Shown: positions 47,922 to 56,911 of the stretch, piece after piece
How the letters are laid out: every line of letters starts with the position of its first letter
Numbering within the stretch: the stretch's first letter is position 1
Notes under the pieces: generated by a model
What the model saw: the letters and a program-made list of their open reading frames with translations, nothing else
The model's database searches: none
What the model was told of the DNA's origin: nothing
Translations under genes and position numbers: made by a program
NCBI RefSeq assembly: GCF_030816965.1
Contig: NZ_JAUSYQ010000002.1
Coordinates: forward strand, 4,497,001-4,561,000
DNA from: Streptomyces canus
Lineage (GTDB): Bacteria; Actinomycetota; Actinomycetes; Streptomycetales; Streptomycetaceae
DNA length: 64,000 nucleotides
Reading direction: 5' to 3'

Positions 47922-50129
47922 TTACCGGGCCGCGTAGCCGAAGCGGCTGCCGGCGGCCGGGAGGCCGCCCGTGCCGGGCTGGTACGTGGTCACCGCGGCG
48001 ACGGTGCCGCCGGCGGTCACGTTGGACAGCGGCAGCGCGTGCAGGGCGCCGTACGTGGACGGGCCGTTGGGCATGCCGACGTACAGGCTGGTGCCGGTGA
48101 AGTGGATGCTGCTGCCGACGGCCTGGCCCGCGCCCGGGGTGCCGGGGATGCCGTCGCCGTCGCCGGCCTCCAGCCAGCGGTCGTTCGCGCCCGGCGTGCC
48201 GAGCAGCGAGAAGGTGTGGACCGCGCCGGCCTTGGCGAGCGAGCCGACGGCCTCGCCGGGGACACCGACCGCGAGCTTCATCGTCGCCGTGGTGCTCACC
48301 GAGCGCGGCGCGGTGTTGATCGCGGTGACGGTCTCGCCCATGCGGTCGCCGGGCTCGGCGGAGCCGCTGACGTCGTCCTCGGCGGTGCCCTGCTTGAGCT
48401 CGGCCAGCTGGCTGCCGGCCCCTGCGGCGGTGACGCGGAAGAGGATCACCCGGCCCGCGTCCGGGTTGGGGGAGTCGCCGACCGGCAGGTCCTCGCCGGG
48501 CGACCCGATCGCGAGGATCGAGTCGGTGGCGGCCGCGGCGCCCGCGGGGCGGTACTCGGTCAGGGAGAGCGACTTGCCGAACTCGTCGCCCGCCTCGGAG
48601 CCGCCGGAGACGGTGTCGAGGTCCTGGTCGAGGCCGAACAGCGGCTTGGGGTGGCCGTCGGCGTGCAGGGTGTGCGAGAAGACGGCGAGGTTGCCGGAGG
48701 CCGCGTCCCCGCTGATGTCCTCGTTGGGGGCGCCGATCGCGATGTGGTTGGCGTCGGCCGCGACCGAGGTGCCGAAGCCGTCGTTGGTCTCGGCGGTGCC
48801 GGGGACGTCGGTCTTGTCCTGGTGGACACTCGCGTTGATCTTGCCGCGCAGGTAGAAGGCCATGCCCGCCTTGGTCATGGTGCCGAGGGACTCCCCGGGC
48901 ACACCGATCACGACGTACGGCTCACCTGCCGCGGTCTCCCCGGCCGCGAGGGCGTGGCCCATGCGGTCGCCGGACTCGGAGCTCGACGCGGCGATGGAGC
49001 CCGCGCCCTCGCCCTGCTGGAAGTGCGTGACCTTCACGGTGCCGGTGCCGAGGCCGCCGGGGGCGCCGTGCAGGATGTCGACCATGCCTCCGTCGGTGGC
49101 GGTGCCGAGGTCCTCGCCGGGGGTGCCGACGACGAGGTCGGTGCAGCCGTTCTCGTCGTAGTCGACGGTGTCGATCGCCTCGCCGAAGGCGTCGTTCGCC
49201 TCGGCGGAGCCGGAGACCCAGGCGAGGGCCTGGCTGATCTCGGCGGTGCCCTTGCCGCCGCCGTACACGATGCGGACGAGACCGGCGCCGGCGTTCCCGC
49301 CTACGGTGCCCTTGGGGTCGGCGATCGCGATGTCCTCGACGCCGTCGCAGTTGAAGTCGGTGACCCGGGCGGCGTCGGTCTTGGCGGTCACCCAGGAGCC
49401 GAGGTCGTCGACCCGGGCGGTGATCCCGCCGGTACGGGTCTCGGCCGTGTCGATGCCGAAGCAACCGCCCTGGTACGACCGGCTGCTGAGCGCGGCCAGC
49501 TGGTGCGTGCCGCTCACGACGCGGACCACGGGGCCGCCGGCGTCGCCCGCACACGCGGCCGCGCCGTCCTTGCCGGTGACCGTGGCGGTCGTGGTGGCGG
49601 CGGAGTCCACGGAGAGTGTGCCGGTGTGCAGGTTCAGCGGCGCCCACTCGTCCTTCGTACGGCCGTAGCCGGCGAAGCTCAGTTGTTCGCCCGCGGTCGG
49701 GGCGGCGGTGGCCAGCGCGACGGGGGCGACATTCGTGACCGGTCGGTTCAGGCGGGCCAGGACCACGTCTCGGTCGGTGCGCGGGACGAGCTCCACGACC
49801 TCGCGCACCGCGCCCTCGGTGGTGGTGAGATCGGCACGGCCGATGGTCGCCGTCGTCTTCAGCGCGGGCTTGCCGGCGGGCACCGCGAGGCTCGCGGCGG
49901 GATTGTCGGCGAAGCAACTGGCCGCGGTCAGCAGCCAGTCGGCGGCCACGAGGACGCCGGAGCAGCCGTGCGTGTTGCCGCCGATGTCGAGCTGGGCGGT
50001 GTAGGCGAAGGTGGTACCGGTCGCGGCGGGGCCGGTGACGGCGGCGGCCGGCGTGGCGCACAGCGCGAGGGGCCCGGCGATCAGGGCCGCGGCCAGCGCG
50101 GAGCGGCGAAGGGGTGCGGTGCGTCTCAT
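47922..50129 (-). CDS. Secreted trypsin-fold/FG-GAP protein with substituted catalytic residues
   Basis: This 735-residue exported protein has a signal peptide (SALAAALIAGPLALCATPAAA). Residues about 40-250 have the S1 trypsin-like layout (CSGVLVAADWLLTAASC, DVVLARLNRPV, AACAGDAGGPVV). The usual TAAHC is TAASC (Ser71 in place of His) and GDSGGP is GDAGGP (Ala197 in place of Ser), so peptidase activity is not expected. The rest consists of seven or so FG-GAP/integrin-type beta-propeller repeats (DFNCDGVEDIAIADP, GCTDLVVGTPGED, HIAIGAPNEDISG). It may be a binding or scaffold protein. ATG 50129 overlaps the upstream stop; GTG 50132 is an alternative. Confidence 0.88.
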   Translation of the reverse strand: MRRTAPLRRSALAAALIAGPLALCATPAAAVTGPAATGTTFAYTAQLDIGGNTHGCSGVLVAADWLLTAASCFADNPAASLAVPAGKPALKTTATIGRADLTTTEGAVREVVELVPRTDRDVVLARLNRPVTNVAPVALATAAPTAGEQLSFAGYGRTKDEWAPLNLHTGTLSVDSAATTTATVTGKDGAAACAGDAGGPVVRVVSGTHQLAALSSRSYQGGCFGIDTAETRTGGITARVDDLGSWVTAKTDAARVTDFNCDGVEDIAIADPKGTVGGNAGAGLVRIVYGGGKGTAEISQALAWVSGSAEANDAFGEAIDTVDYDENGCTDLVVGTPGEDLGTATDGGMVDILHGAPGGLGTGTVKVTHFQQGEGAGSIAASSSESGDRMGHALAAGETAAGEPYVVIGVPGESLGTMTKAGMAFYLRGKINASVHQDKTDVPGTAETNDGFGTSVAADANHIAIGAPNEDISGDAASGNLAVFSHTLHADGHPKPLFGLDQDLDTVSGGSEAGDEFGKSLSLTEYRPAGAAAATDSILAIGSPGEDLPVGDSPNPDAGRVILFRVTAAGAGSQLAELKQGTAEDDVSGSAEPGDRMGETVTAINTAPRSVSTTATMKLAVGVPGEAVGSLAKAGAVHTFSLLGTPGANDRWLEAGDGDGIPGTPGAGQAVGSSIHFTGTSLYVGMPNGPSTYGALHALPLSNVTAGGTVAAVTTYQPGTGGLPAAGSRFGYAAR

Positions 50130-50629
50130 CACTTGGTGCTCCTGATCTCCACGAGCATGAACTCGCGCCCCTGCTCGTCGGCGCTCTCGCCCACCGCGGT
50201 CCAGGCGTTCTCCTCGACGTCGTACGACTTCTCCTCGTCGGCGACGGTCATGTCGACCGTGGTCGCGTAGTCGTTGCCCTTGACGCCGTAGACCGACGGG
50301 ATCTCCAGGGTCAGCCAGCCCGAGTTGCCGGTGACGCGGAAGCAGACCTTGTCATGGCTGCGGGCCCAGACCTCCAGCAGGCCGGTCTGGCTCGCGCAGT
50401 CGGCGAGGACGATGTGGCCGTCGCCGCGCTTGAGGGTGATGTTCCGCTCCGCGAGGATTTTGTCGGCCCCCGGGTAGTCGAAGTTCTCCACGGCGTAGCC
50501 GGGGGCCTCGTCGGCGACGGCCGAGGTGCCGCCGGTGGCGGCCGGGGCGCCTGCCATCACGAGCCAAGCCAGGGCGCCCGCCCCCACGGCGGTACCCAGA
50601 GCGCGTGTGATCGCGCTGCGTGCCTTCAT
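50129..50629 (-). CDS. Secreted hypothetical protein coupled to the FG-GAP gene
   Basis: This 166-residue exported protein has a signal peptide (ALGTAVGAGALAWLVMAGAPA). The mature part (ENFDYPGADKILAERNITLK, GDGHIVLADC, CFRVTGNSGWLTLEIPSVYG) has two Cys and a beta-rich pattern. No family with known function is recognised. Its stop overlaps the start of the pseudoprotease/FG-GAP gene, so the two are translationally coupled and probably act together outside the cell. A long AT-richer leader of 200 bp or so lies upstream. Confidence 0.8.
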   Translation of the reverse strand: MKARSAITRALGTAVGAGALAWLVMAGAPAATGGTSAVADEAPGYAVENFDYPGADKILAERNITLKRGDGHIVLADCASQTGLLEVWARSHDKVCFRVTGNSGWLTLEIPSVYGVKGNDYATTVDMTVADEEKSYDVEENAWTAVGESADEQGREFMLVEIRSTK

Positions 50630-51034
50630 AACTGTCCTAGTCGTCGGTTCCGTCGAATACGCGGAACGTGGAGGAAAGGCCGGGAAATAAAGGCAGCACG
50701 AAATATGGGCACCTCAACACCCCCCGTAAAACCCCCGTCAAAACAAAAATTGCCAGAGCCCACCCTTTGGCCGGACTATGCAACCCCATTGCTTGAACTT
50801 TGTCCAGTCGGATGAAACCGCCGAAAGGCCCCACAAGGGGCCCCAAAATCGCGTGACCTGGGCCACTTGCCCTTCCGCTCCGTCAGACAAAGCGGGCACT
50901 TTTCCCACCTCGAGTGAATTCAGCGGCATAACACGCGTGATCCTTCTTCCGCGATTTTCGACCGGTGAAGAAAAGTGGGGTCAATGCTGACGATCAGAAG
51001 GCCGCACAGACGGTCCCGGCCACCATGACGGGTA
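50630..51034. other. Gene-free, relatively AT-rich intergenic region
   Basis: No gene is supported in these 405 bp. The part nearest 50629 is A/T-rich for this genome and should contain the promoter and leader of the secreted protein gene at 50129-50629. A GGCCCC-ACAA-GGGGCC hairpin (50827-50842) with adjoining A/T runs may be a terminator or leader element. The right end holds the upstream region of the ALF-repeat relic. Confidence 0.5.
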
Positions 51035-51640
51035 ATGGCGGTCGCAGCCCTCGTGATGGCCGCGACCCTTTCCGGGACCACCGTCTCCGAGCGGGGGCAG
51101 GTGCTCGCCGCCTGGCGCTTCGGCGGCGAGCCACCCGGGACGCCGCCGAGCAGACGCTGACCGGTTCCGACGCCGCGGTGAAGTCGTTCCTGGAGACAGA
51201 CCTGCGGATCGCGTCCGAGGAGGACGACCGCGTCGAGGTCCTGACCCTGATGAACCAGAGCGGCCCGGGGGTCCGCGCCGCCGCGCAGCAGGCCCTGGGC
51301 GGCACCGCGGAGGACATCAGCACCTTCTTCACGACCGGCTGGCAGGCCCCGAACGACGACGATCTGCGGGTCGCGGTGCTGCGCGAGGTGAACACCGGCG
51401 GGCGTGCCGTGCAGAAGGCCGGACAGGCGGCGCTGGACAGCGGCTCCACCGAAGCCCAGGAGGCGTTCCTCACGGGTGGGCCGGCGAAGGCCGTGGCGGA
51501 GGACGAGCGCGTCGAGACGCCGGCCGTCATGAACGTCGGCGGCACCCTGGTGGAGCAGACCGCCGCCGAGGCCCTGGACGGCAGCGCCTCCGACATCCAC
51601 GAGGTCCTGGACAACGGGCAGCGCTCTGGCCCGACATCAC
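51035..51640 (+). pseudogene. Secreted ALF-repeat protein, frameshifted
   Basis: A signal-peptide-like start (MAVAALVMAATLSGTTVS, from ATG 51035) runs in one frame up to VLAAWRFGGE. The following ALF repeats lie in another frame: ATRDAAEQTLTGSDAAVKSF, DDRVEVLTLMNQSGPGVRAA, AQQALGGTAEDISTFF, then DDDLRVAVLREVNTGGRAVQ, and AAEALDGSASDIHEVLDNGQ. A one-base change near 51123-51128 explains the break. ALF repeats (PF03752, about 43 residues each) occur in secreted actinobacterial proteins of unknown role. The end also lacks a proper C-terminal part, so the gene is probably dead. Confidence 0.62.
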
Positions 51641-51720
51641 GTCACGCGCCCCGCAGGAGACCTGCGGGAGCTCGCTCTTCGACTCCACGTCACGCGGACA
51701 CGTGCGGCCGAAGGCGGCTC

Positions 51721-52647
51721 CTACGAGTGACCCAGTTCCGCCGCGTCCTCGTCCGCCAGCACCGGCACCGACCCCGAGTCCGGTGCCGGGCGCAGCGGGA
51801 ACGGGTCCACTCGGGTCTCGTCGATCACCGGCGGGGCCGGCTGCGGGGGCTTCGGCATGACCGCCGCCTCCGAGTGGCCTCCGCAGCCGTAGGACAGGGA
51901 CACCACGCGGCCGTCCGCCGGGGCGAACTCGTTGGCGCACAGGCCGAAGGCCTGGCCCAGCGAACCTCCGAGCGGGACCAGGAAGCCGCAGCTGACGCAG
52001 GGCGCCGGGGCCGCCTGGGCCATCGGCGTCTGCGCGCCGAAGGACTCCTCCCAGCGGTCGGCGGCGACATGGAGGCCGTAGCGGGACAGGACCCGGGCGC
52101 GGCGCATGCCCAGTTCCTCGGCGACCGCGGCGATCGAGCCGCGGGTCGGGGCCACCGGGAGGTGCGAGGGGGTGCCCGCCGTGAGCTCCGCGTCCTCCGC
52201 CTCGACCAGCTCGGCCATCTCCTCGGAGACGGGCGCGCTCGGCAGCGGTTCGTCCTCGCCGGTGTAGCCGGGCTCCAGGCGGAGGTCCTCGGCGTCGGTG
52301 GGGAGCAGATCGCCGGGGCCCATGTCGCCGGGGCGCAGGCGTTCACTCCACGGCACCCACTCCGGCGCCAGCAGCGCGTCGGGGCCGGGGAGCAGCACGA
52401 CCTCGTCCAGCGTCACCAGCTTCGCGCGGGAGGCGCGCGCCACCGTGACGGCCCAGCGCCAGCCCCGGTATCCGAGCTCCTTGCACTCGAAGAAGTGCGT
52501 GACGACACGATCGCCCTCGGAGACCAGGCCCGAGTGCTCGCCCACCACACCGGGCGCGGCGGCCTCCTCGGCGGCGGCGCGGGCGAGGTCGACGGCCTCG
52601 GCGCACAGGCGGTCGGGGGTGCGGCTTCGCGTGGTCGCTGCGCTCAC
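51721..52647 (-). CDS. DUF3027 protein
   Basis: This 308-residue cytosolic protein matches DUF3027. It begins with a helical region (LCAEAVDLARAAAEEAAAPG), then VTHFFECKELGYRGWRWAVT. A mid-section ends in an acidic linker (AEDAELTAG), then GSIAAVAEELGMRRARVLSR. A cysteine pattern CVSCGFLVPLGG...CANEF...YGCGGH suggests a zinc site. The function is unknown; the family is actinobacterial and often lies near cold-shock and helicase genes, as in this window. GTG 52647 is the start. The 3' end abuts the ALF-repeat relic. Confidence 0.9.
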   Translation of the reverse strand: MSAATTRSRTPDRLCAEAVDLARAAAEEAAAPGVVGEHSGLVSEGDRVVTHFFECKELGYRGWRWAVTVARASRAKLVTLDEVVLLPGPDALLAPEWVPWSERLRPGDMGPGDLLPTDAEDLRLEPGYTGEDEPLPSAPVSEEMAELVEAEDAELTAGTPSHLPVAPTRGSIAAVAEELGMRRARVLSRYGLHVAADRWEESFGAQTPMAQAAPAPCVSCGFLVPLGGSLGQAFGLCANEFAPADGRVVSLSYGCGGHSEAAVMPKPPQPAPPVIDETRVDPFPLRPAPDSGSVPVLADEDAAELGHS

Positions 52648-52961
52648 AGGTATCGCTTCTCTCCTACGCCGTCACTCGGGTGCGCCGGCCTGAAGGCGGC
52701 GGGTGCGGACGGAGCGGACCAGAGGACCGCGTCGACGTCCGCGCCCGATCGCGCTCGGGCGCACCTGCTCCTATCCATTCTGCGGGATGTCAGAGAGGCG
52801 CGCGGCCGAGAACGTTCGCCACGGCGCGCTACGCACGCTACCTGTTCGCCGCCGCTCGGCCTACACCGACGTGATGATCCGTTGCCTCCGGTGGCGCTTC
52901 ATATGCGTTCATACGCGCGGTAAGCGCACTACTCACAGCTTTCTCGGGGCACTATGACGGG
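52648..52961. other. Gene-free divergent intergenic region
   Basis: These 314 bp between the DUF3027 and MFS genes hold no supported gene. Short open frames exist but lack ribosome sites and protein-like composition. Near the right end, CACTAT (52950-52955) sits 6 nt before the MFS GTG and may be its -10 element. Confidence 0.45.
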
Positions 52962-54362
52962 GTGGCAGCGGCGAGGACACCCCAGGGAGCCACCGGGACC
53001 AGTGGCGGTACGGGCCGGATGACAGGGTCCGTCCGTGCCGTCGGGCGTGCCCTGCACCTCCCGTTCACCGGTACGGCCCGGGGGATCCGCAAGGCGACCC
53101 ACGCGCACGGGGCGGGCGAGTCCGGTCTCGGCAAGCTGATCGAACTGCACGCCGTCAACGGCGCGGGTGACGTGATGATCACCGTCGCGCTCGCCTCGAC
53201 CGTGTTCTTCTCCGTGCCGACCGACGAGGCCCGTGGGCGCGTCGCGCTCTATCTCGCCATCACCATGGCGCCCTTCACGGTCCTCGCGCCCGTGATCGGC
53301 CCGCTCCTGGACCGCCTCCCGCACGGCCGCCGCGCGGCCATGGCGGGCGCGATGCTCGCCCGGGCGATGCTCGCGCTCATCATCGCCGGGGCGGTCGCCA
53401 CGGGCAGCCTGGAGCTGTATCCGGCGGCTCTGGGCGTACTGGTGGCCTCCAAGGGGTACGGCGTCGTCAGAAGCGCGGTCGTGCCCCGGCTGCTCCCGCC
53501 CCGCTTCTCCCTGGTCAAGGCCAACTCCCGCGTCACCCTCGGCGGCCTCCTGGCCACCGGTGTCGCGGCCCCCATCGGCGCGGGGCTCCAGGCCGTCGGA
53601 CCGCGCTGGCCGCTCTACGGCGCCTTCGTGATCTTCATCGCCGGGACGTTCCTGTCCTTCTCCCTGCCGCCGAAGGTCGACTCGGCCAGGGGCGAGGACG
53701 TGGCGCTGCTCGCCGCCGACGAGGAACATCTGCACGGACCGCACCTCAAGCCCGTCAAGCGGCCCGGGCTGCGCACGGTCGGCACCGCCGTCACCCACGC
53801 CCTCGGCGCGAACGCCGCCCTGCGCTGGCTCTCCGGCTTCCTCACCTTCTTCCTCGCCTTCCTGCTGCGCGAGCATCCGCTGACCGGTGAGAGCGCGGCG
53901 GTCTCCCTGGGCCTGGTGGCCGTGTCGGCGGGCGCGGGCAACGCGCTCGGTACGGCGGTCGGGGCCTGGCTGCGCTCGAGAGCGCCGGAGATCATCATCG
54001 TGACGGTGGTGGCGTTCGTGCTGGGCGCGGCGATCACGGCGGCGATCTTCTTCGGGGCGTTCCTGGTGGCGTGTCTGACGGCGGTCGCCGGATTCTCACA
54101 GGCCCTGTCCAAGCTGTCCCTGGACGCGCTGATCCAGCGGGACGTGCCCGAACTCGTCCGCACCTCGGCGTTCGCCCGCTCCGAGACGCTGCTCCAGGTG
54201 TCCTGGGTGTTCGGCGGCGCGGTCGGCATCGTGATGCCGCTCAACGGCTACCTGGGCCTGTCCGTGGCCGCCGCGGTCGTCGCCGCGGGCTGGCTGGCCA
54301 CCGCGAAGGGACTGCTCAGCTCGGCCCGGCACGGCAACGCGCCCAAGGCGCGCGTGGCCTGA
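52962..54362 (+). CDS. MFS transporter
   Basis: This 466-residue permease has an N-terminal cytosolic tail and about 12 helices, such as LYLAITMAPFTVLAPVIGPL, AVSLGLVAVSAGAGNALG and IVTVVAFVLGAAITAAIFFG. It carries LLDRLPHGRRAAM as loop 2-3 motif. The core family looks like MFS_1/multidrug-type. GTG 52962 has no ribosome site, but CACTAT ends 6 nt upstream. The substrate is unknown. It is divergent from DUF3027. Confidence 0.88.
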   Translation: MAAARTPQGATGTSGGTGRMTGSVRAVGRALHLPFTGTARGIRKATHAHGAGESGLGKLIELHAVNGAGDVMITVALASTVFFSVPTDEARGRVALYLAITMAPFTVLAPVIGPLLDRLPHGRRAAMAGAMLARAMLALIIAGAVATGSLELYPAALGVLVASKGYGVVRSAVVPRLLPPRFSLVKANSRVTLGGLLATGVAAPIGAGLQAVGPRWPLYGAFVIFIAGTFLSFSLPPKVDSARGEDVALLAADEEHLHGPHLKPVKRPGLRTVGTAVTHALGANAALRWLSGFLTFFLAFLLREHPLTGESAAVSLGLVAVSAGAGNALGTAVGAWLRSRAPEIIIVTVVAFVLGAAITAAIFFGAFLVACLTAVAGFSQALSKLSLDALIQRDVPELVRTSAFARSETLLQVSWVFGGAVGIVMPLNGYLGLSVAAAVVAAGWLATAKGLLSSARHGNAPKARVA

Positions 54363-54433
54363 CCCGCCGCCGACGCACGGCACGCCGTACCCCGCATAAG
54401 GCGACCGTAGGACGTGCCAGATAGCCTTCCGCC

Positions 54434-54937
54434 ATGACCACGCTGCAATCCGATGTGCGACGCCGCCGTGCCGTCGCCGCCGCCGGCCTCGTTTCCGCCG
54501 GACTGCTCGTCCTGTCGGCCTGCGACAAGCCGACGCCGCGCGTCACCGTCACGGTCGGTTCGACCTCGGTGAGCTCCGAGGCCGTCTGCTACGACGACGG
54601 CAACGACCTCGGCCAGGCGAAGGCCGCCAAGTGCGCCCTGGAGAAAGGCGACGCCAAGACGATCAAGGTCAAGCAGAGCGAGACCCTGCGCGTCGGCGTC
54701 GACCAGAAGATCGCGGACACCGGCTGGGCCCTGTGGATCAACGGCCAGCAGATGACCTACGTGTACAAGAAGTCGTACTACGCCTTCGACGGCGTCGACC
54801 TCTTCGCCCAGCAGCAGGGCCAGGCCCCGCAGAAGACGCTGTACATCAGCATCGTCGAGCAGGACAAGACGACCTCGGGCCAGAGCAAGGAACACAAGGG
54901 CGTGTGGAACTTCAAGCTGGAGAACTCCGACTACTGA
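54434..54937 (+). CDS. DUF2771 lipoprotein
   Basis: This 167-residue lipoprotein has a signal peptide ending at the lipobox LSAC (Cys30). The mature protein (PRVTVTVGSTSVSSEAVCYD, WALWINGQQMTYVYKKS) matches the small actinobacterial DUF2771 family, of unknown role. TAGCCT ends 6 nt before ATG 54434, suggesting leaderless mRNA. It lies 19 nt upstream of mqnB and may be co-transcribed with it. Confidence 0.9.
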   Translation: MTTLQSDVRRRRAVAAAGLVSAGLLVLSACDKPTPRVTVTVGSTSVSSEAVCYDDGNDLGQAKAAKCALEKGDAKTIKVKQSETLRVGVDQKIADTGWALWINGQQMTYVYKKSYYAFDGVDLFAQQQGQAPQKTLYISIVEQDKTTSGQSKEHKGVWNFKLENSDY

Positions 54938-54956
54938 TCCGTCGGAGCCGTAGCTG

Positions 54957-55622
54957 ATGCGCATCCTCGTGGCCACCGCCGTCCCGGTCGAACGGGACGC
55001 GGTGGCTCGCGCGTTCGAGGGCACGGCGTCGGCCGTCGACGTCGTCGCCGTGGGGGTGGGGCCCGCTCTCGCCGCCGCCCGCACCGCCACCGCGCTCACC
55101 ATGGCCGCCGTGGAGGGTGCTCCCTACGGCCTCGTCGTCTCCGCCGGGATCGCGGGCGGGTTTCTGCCGCACGCGCCACTCGGGTCGCTCGTCGTCGCCG
55201 ACGAGATCACCGCGGCCGACCTCGGGGCCGAGACCGCCGAGGGGTTCGTGCCGGTGACCGACCTGGGGTTCGGGGTCGTCACCCACCGTCCGCCCGAAGC
55301 ACTCGTACGTGCCGCCGTGGCCGCGACCGGGGGCCGGGCCGGGGCCGTGCTCACCGTCTCCACGGTGACCGGTACGGCCGCCCGCGCGATGGCCCTGAGC
55401 GAACGCCATCCCACCGCCCTCGCCGAGGCCATGGAGGGCTTCGGCGTCGCCGAGGCGGCCGGGGCGCACGGGGTGCCCGTGCTGGAGATCCGGGCCGTCT
55501 CCAATCCGGTCGGTCCACGCGACCGGGCCGCCTGGCGGATCGGCGACGCGCTCGCGGCCCTGACCGAGGGGTTCGGGAAGCTGACGCCCGTACTGGAGGG
55601 TTGGAAACACCATGACGACTGA
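54957..55622 (+). CDS. mqnB: Futalosine hydrolase
   Basis: This 221-residue nucleoside phosphorylase-like enzyme cleaves futalosine to dehypoxanthinyl futalosine in the alternative (futalosine) menaquinone pathway known from Streptomyces. Motifs are RILVATAVPVERDAV, GLVVSAGIAGGF and VPVLEIRAVSNPVGPRDRAA, with the purine-site acidic residue in EAMEGFGVAEAAG. The stop overlaps the start of mqnD by 11 bases (55612-55622), showing tight coupling. Characterised S. coelicolor homologues are SCO4327 and SCO4326. Confidence 0.95.
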   Translation: MRILVATAVPVERDAVARAFEGTASAVDVVAVGVGPALAAARTATALTMAAVEGAPYGLVVSAGIAGGFLPHAPLGSLVVADEITAADLGAETAEGFVPVTDLGFGVVTHRPPEALVRAAVAATGGRAGAVLTVSTVTGTAARAMALSERHPTALAEAMEGFGVAEAAGAHGVPVLEIRAVSNPVGPRDRAAWRIGDALAALTEGFGKLTPVLEGWKHHDD

Positions 55623-56460
55623 GCCGCTGCAGATCGCGTACTCGCCCTGCCCGAACGACACGTTCGTCTTCGACGCGCTGGCCCACGGCCGGGTGCCGGG
55701 GGCGCCTTCGCTGGACGTGACCTTCGCCGACATCGACATCACCAACGGGATGGCGGAGCGCGGTGAGTTCGATGTGCTGAAGGTGTCGTACGCCGTGCTG
55801 CCGTACGTCCTCGACGAGTATGCGCTGCTGCCCTGCGGGGGTGCGCTGGGGCGCGGGTGCGGGCCGCTGGTGCTGACGCGGGAGGCCGGCGTGGACCTCA
55901 CCGGCCGTACCGTCGCCGTGCCGTCCGAGCGGTCGACGGCGTATCTGCTGTTCCGGCTGTGGGCGGCGGACGTCCTCGGGGGCGGGGTCGGGGAGATCGT
56001 CGTGATGCCGTTCCACGAGATCATGCCGGCCGTGCGGGACGGCCGCGTGGACGCCGGGCTCGTCATTCACGAGGCGCGGTTCACGTATCAGAACTACGGG
56101 CTGCACAAGCTCGCGGACATGGGCGAGCACTGGGAGTCGACGACGGGGTTGCCGATTCCGTTGGGGGCGATCATCGCCAAGCGCGCTCTCGGTGCCACGA
56201 GGCTGGAGTCGCTCGCCGAGTCCATCCGCACGTCCGTGCGGGCCGCTTGGGACGAGCCCGAGATGTCCCGGCCTTATGTCATGGAACATGCGCAGGAGAT
56301 GGATCCCGCTGTCGCCGATCAGCACATTGGTTTGTACGTCAACGAGTTCACCGCGGACCTCGGGGAAGACGGATATGCCGCGATCCGGGGGCTGCTGACC
56401 CGGGCGGCCGCGGAAGGCCTTGTGCCCGCTTTGGGACCCGACGCGTTGTCGTTCACCTGA
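55612..56460 (+). CDS. mqnD: 1,4-dihydroxy-6-naphthoate synthase
   Basis: This 282-residue periplasmic-binding-protein-like enzyme converts cyclic dehypoxanthinyl futalosine to 1,4-dihydroxy-6-naphthoate in menaquinone synthesis. It shows the substrate site IAYSPCPNDTFVFDALAHGR, DIDITNGMAERGEFDVLKVS and GLVIHEARFTYQNYGLHKLA, with the conserved His in the last motif. It overlaps mqnB at its start. The stop overlaps the convergent membrane-protein gene by 8 bp. Confidence 0.96.
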   Translation: MTTEPLQIAYSPCPNDTFVFDALAHGRVPGAPSLDVTFADIDITNGMAERGEFDVLKVSYAVLPYVLDEYALLPCGGALGRGCGPLVLTREAGVDLTGRTVAVPSERSTAYLLFRLWAADVLGGGVGEIVVMPFHEIMPAVRDGRVDAGLVIHEARFTYQNYGLHKLADMGEHWESTTGLPIPLGAIIAKRALGATRLESLAESIRTSVRAAWDEPEMSRPYVMEHAQEMDPAVADQHIGLYVNEFTADLGEDGYAAIRGLLTRAAAEGLVPALGPDALSFT

Positions 56461-56911
56461 CGCGTCCTCGCGGGGCGCTCGGCCATTGGGCCAGTTTCAG
56501 CATTCCCAGGACTCGGTGGATCAGGAAGCCGGCGAGCGGCAGTTCCACGCACACCGCCAGTGCCGCCGACCACCAGACCTCCGGGGTGCCCAGGGCCAGC
56601 GACACGTCGAACCACGCGTCGCAGACCAGCAGGGCACCCGTCGACACGGCCGCCACCACGACCCCCCGGTGGCGACGCCAGCCGAGCAGGGCCGTGGCGG
56701 CCATCGCCACCAGGAGCAGGACGTCGAAGCCGACCCAGGTGGTGCGCCACTGGCGCACCGTGTAACCGCTGGGCAGCGTGAACGCCAGCAGGATCGTCCA
56801 CGGGACCAGGCCCACGGCGCACACCGTGAGCAGTTCCAGGGTGTGCCGCCGCTGCCGCCGGACGCGCTCCAGCAGCTGCGGGGACGGCGCCTCGGCCTCT
56901 GTCTCGCTCAC
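56453..56911 (-). CDS. Small multi-helix membrane protein
   Basis: This 152-residue protein has four predicted helices (LELLTVCAVGLVPWTILLAF, VLLLVAMAATALLGW, VVVAAVSTGALLVCDAWFD, WWSAALAVCVELPLAGFLI). The family is unassigned, but it is widespread in Streptomyces. Its start overlaps the stop of the cold-shock protein gene upstream by one base (56911), so the two are one operon. The 3' end is convergent with mqnD. Confidence 0.8.
   Translation of the reverse strand: MSETEAEAPSPQLLERVRRQRRHTLELLTVCAVGLVPWTILLAFTLPSGYTVRQWRTTWVGFDVLLLVAMAATALLGWRRHRGVVVAAVSTGALLVCDAWFDVSLALGTPEVWWSAALAVCVELPLAGFLIHRVLGMLKLAQWPSAPRGRVR

Noticed and set aside
44911..47937. Plus-strand frame of 1008 codons opposite the sacsin-like gene
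   Set aside because: Gly/Val/Arg-rich shadow. The minus-strand frame has clear HATPase motifs and sensible codon use.
50827..50842. GGCCCC-ACAA-GGGGCC hairpin as a terminator
   Set aside because: Stem is only six pairs and lies upstream of the gene it would serve; mentioned within the intergenic region instead of as a separate terminator.
52703..52957. Plus-strand frame of 84 codons upstream of the MFS gene
   Set aside because: No start signal, Arg-rich translation and no similarity recalled; judged non-coding.
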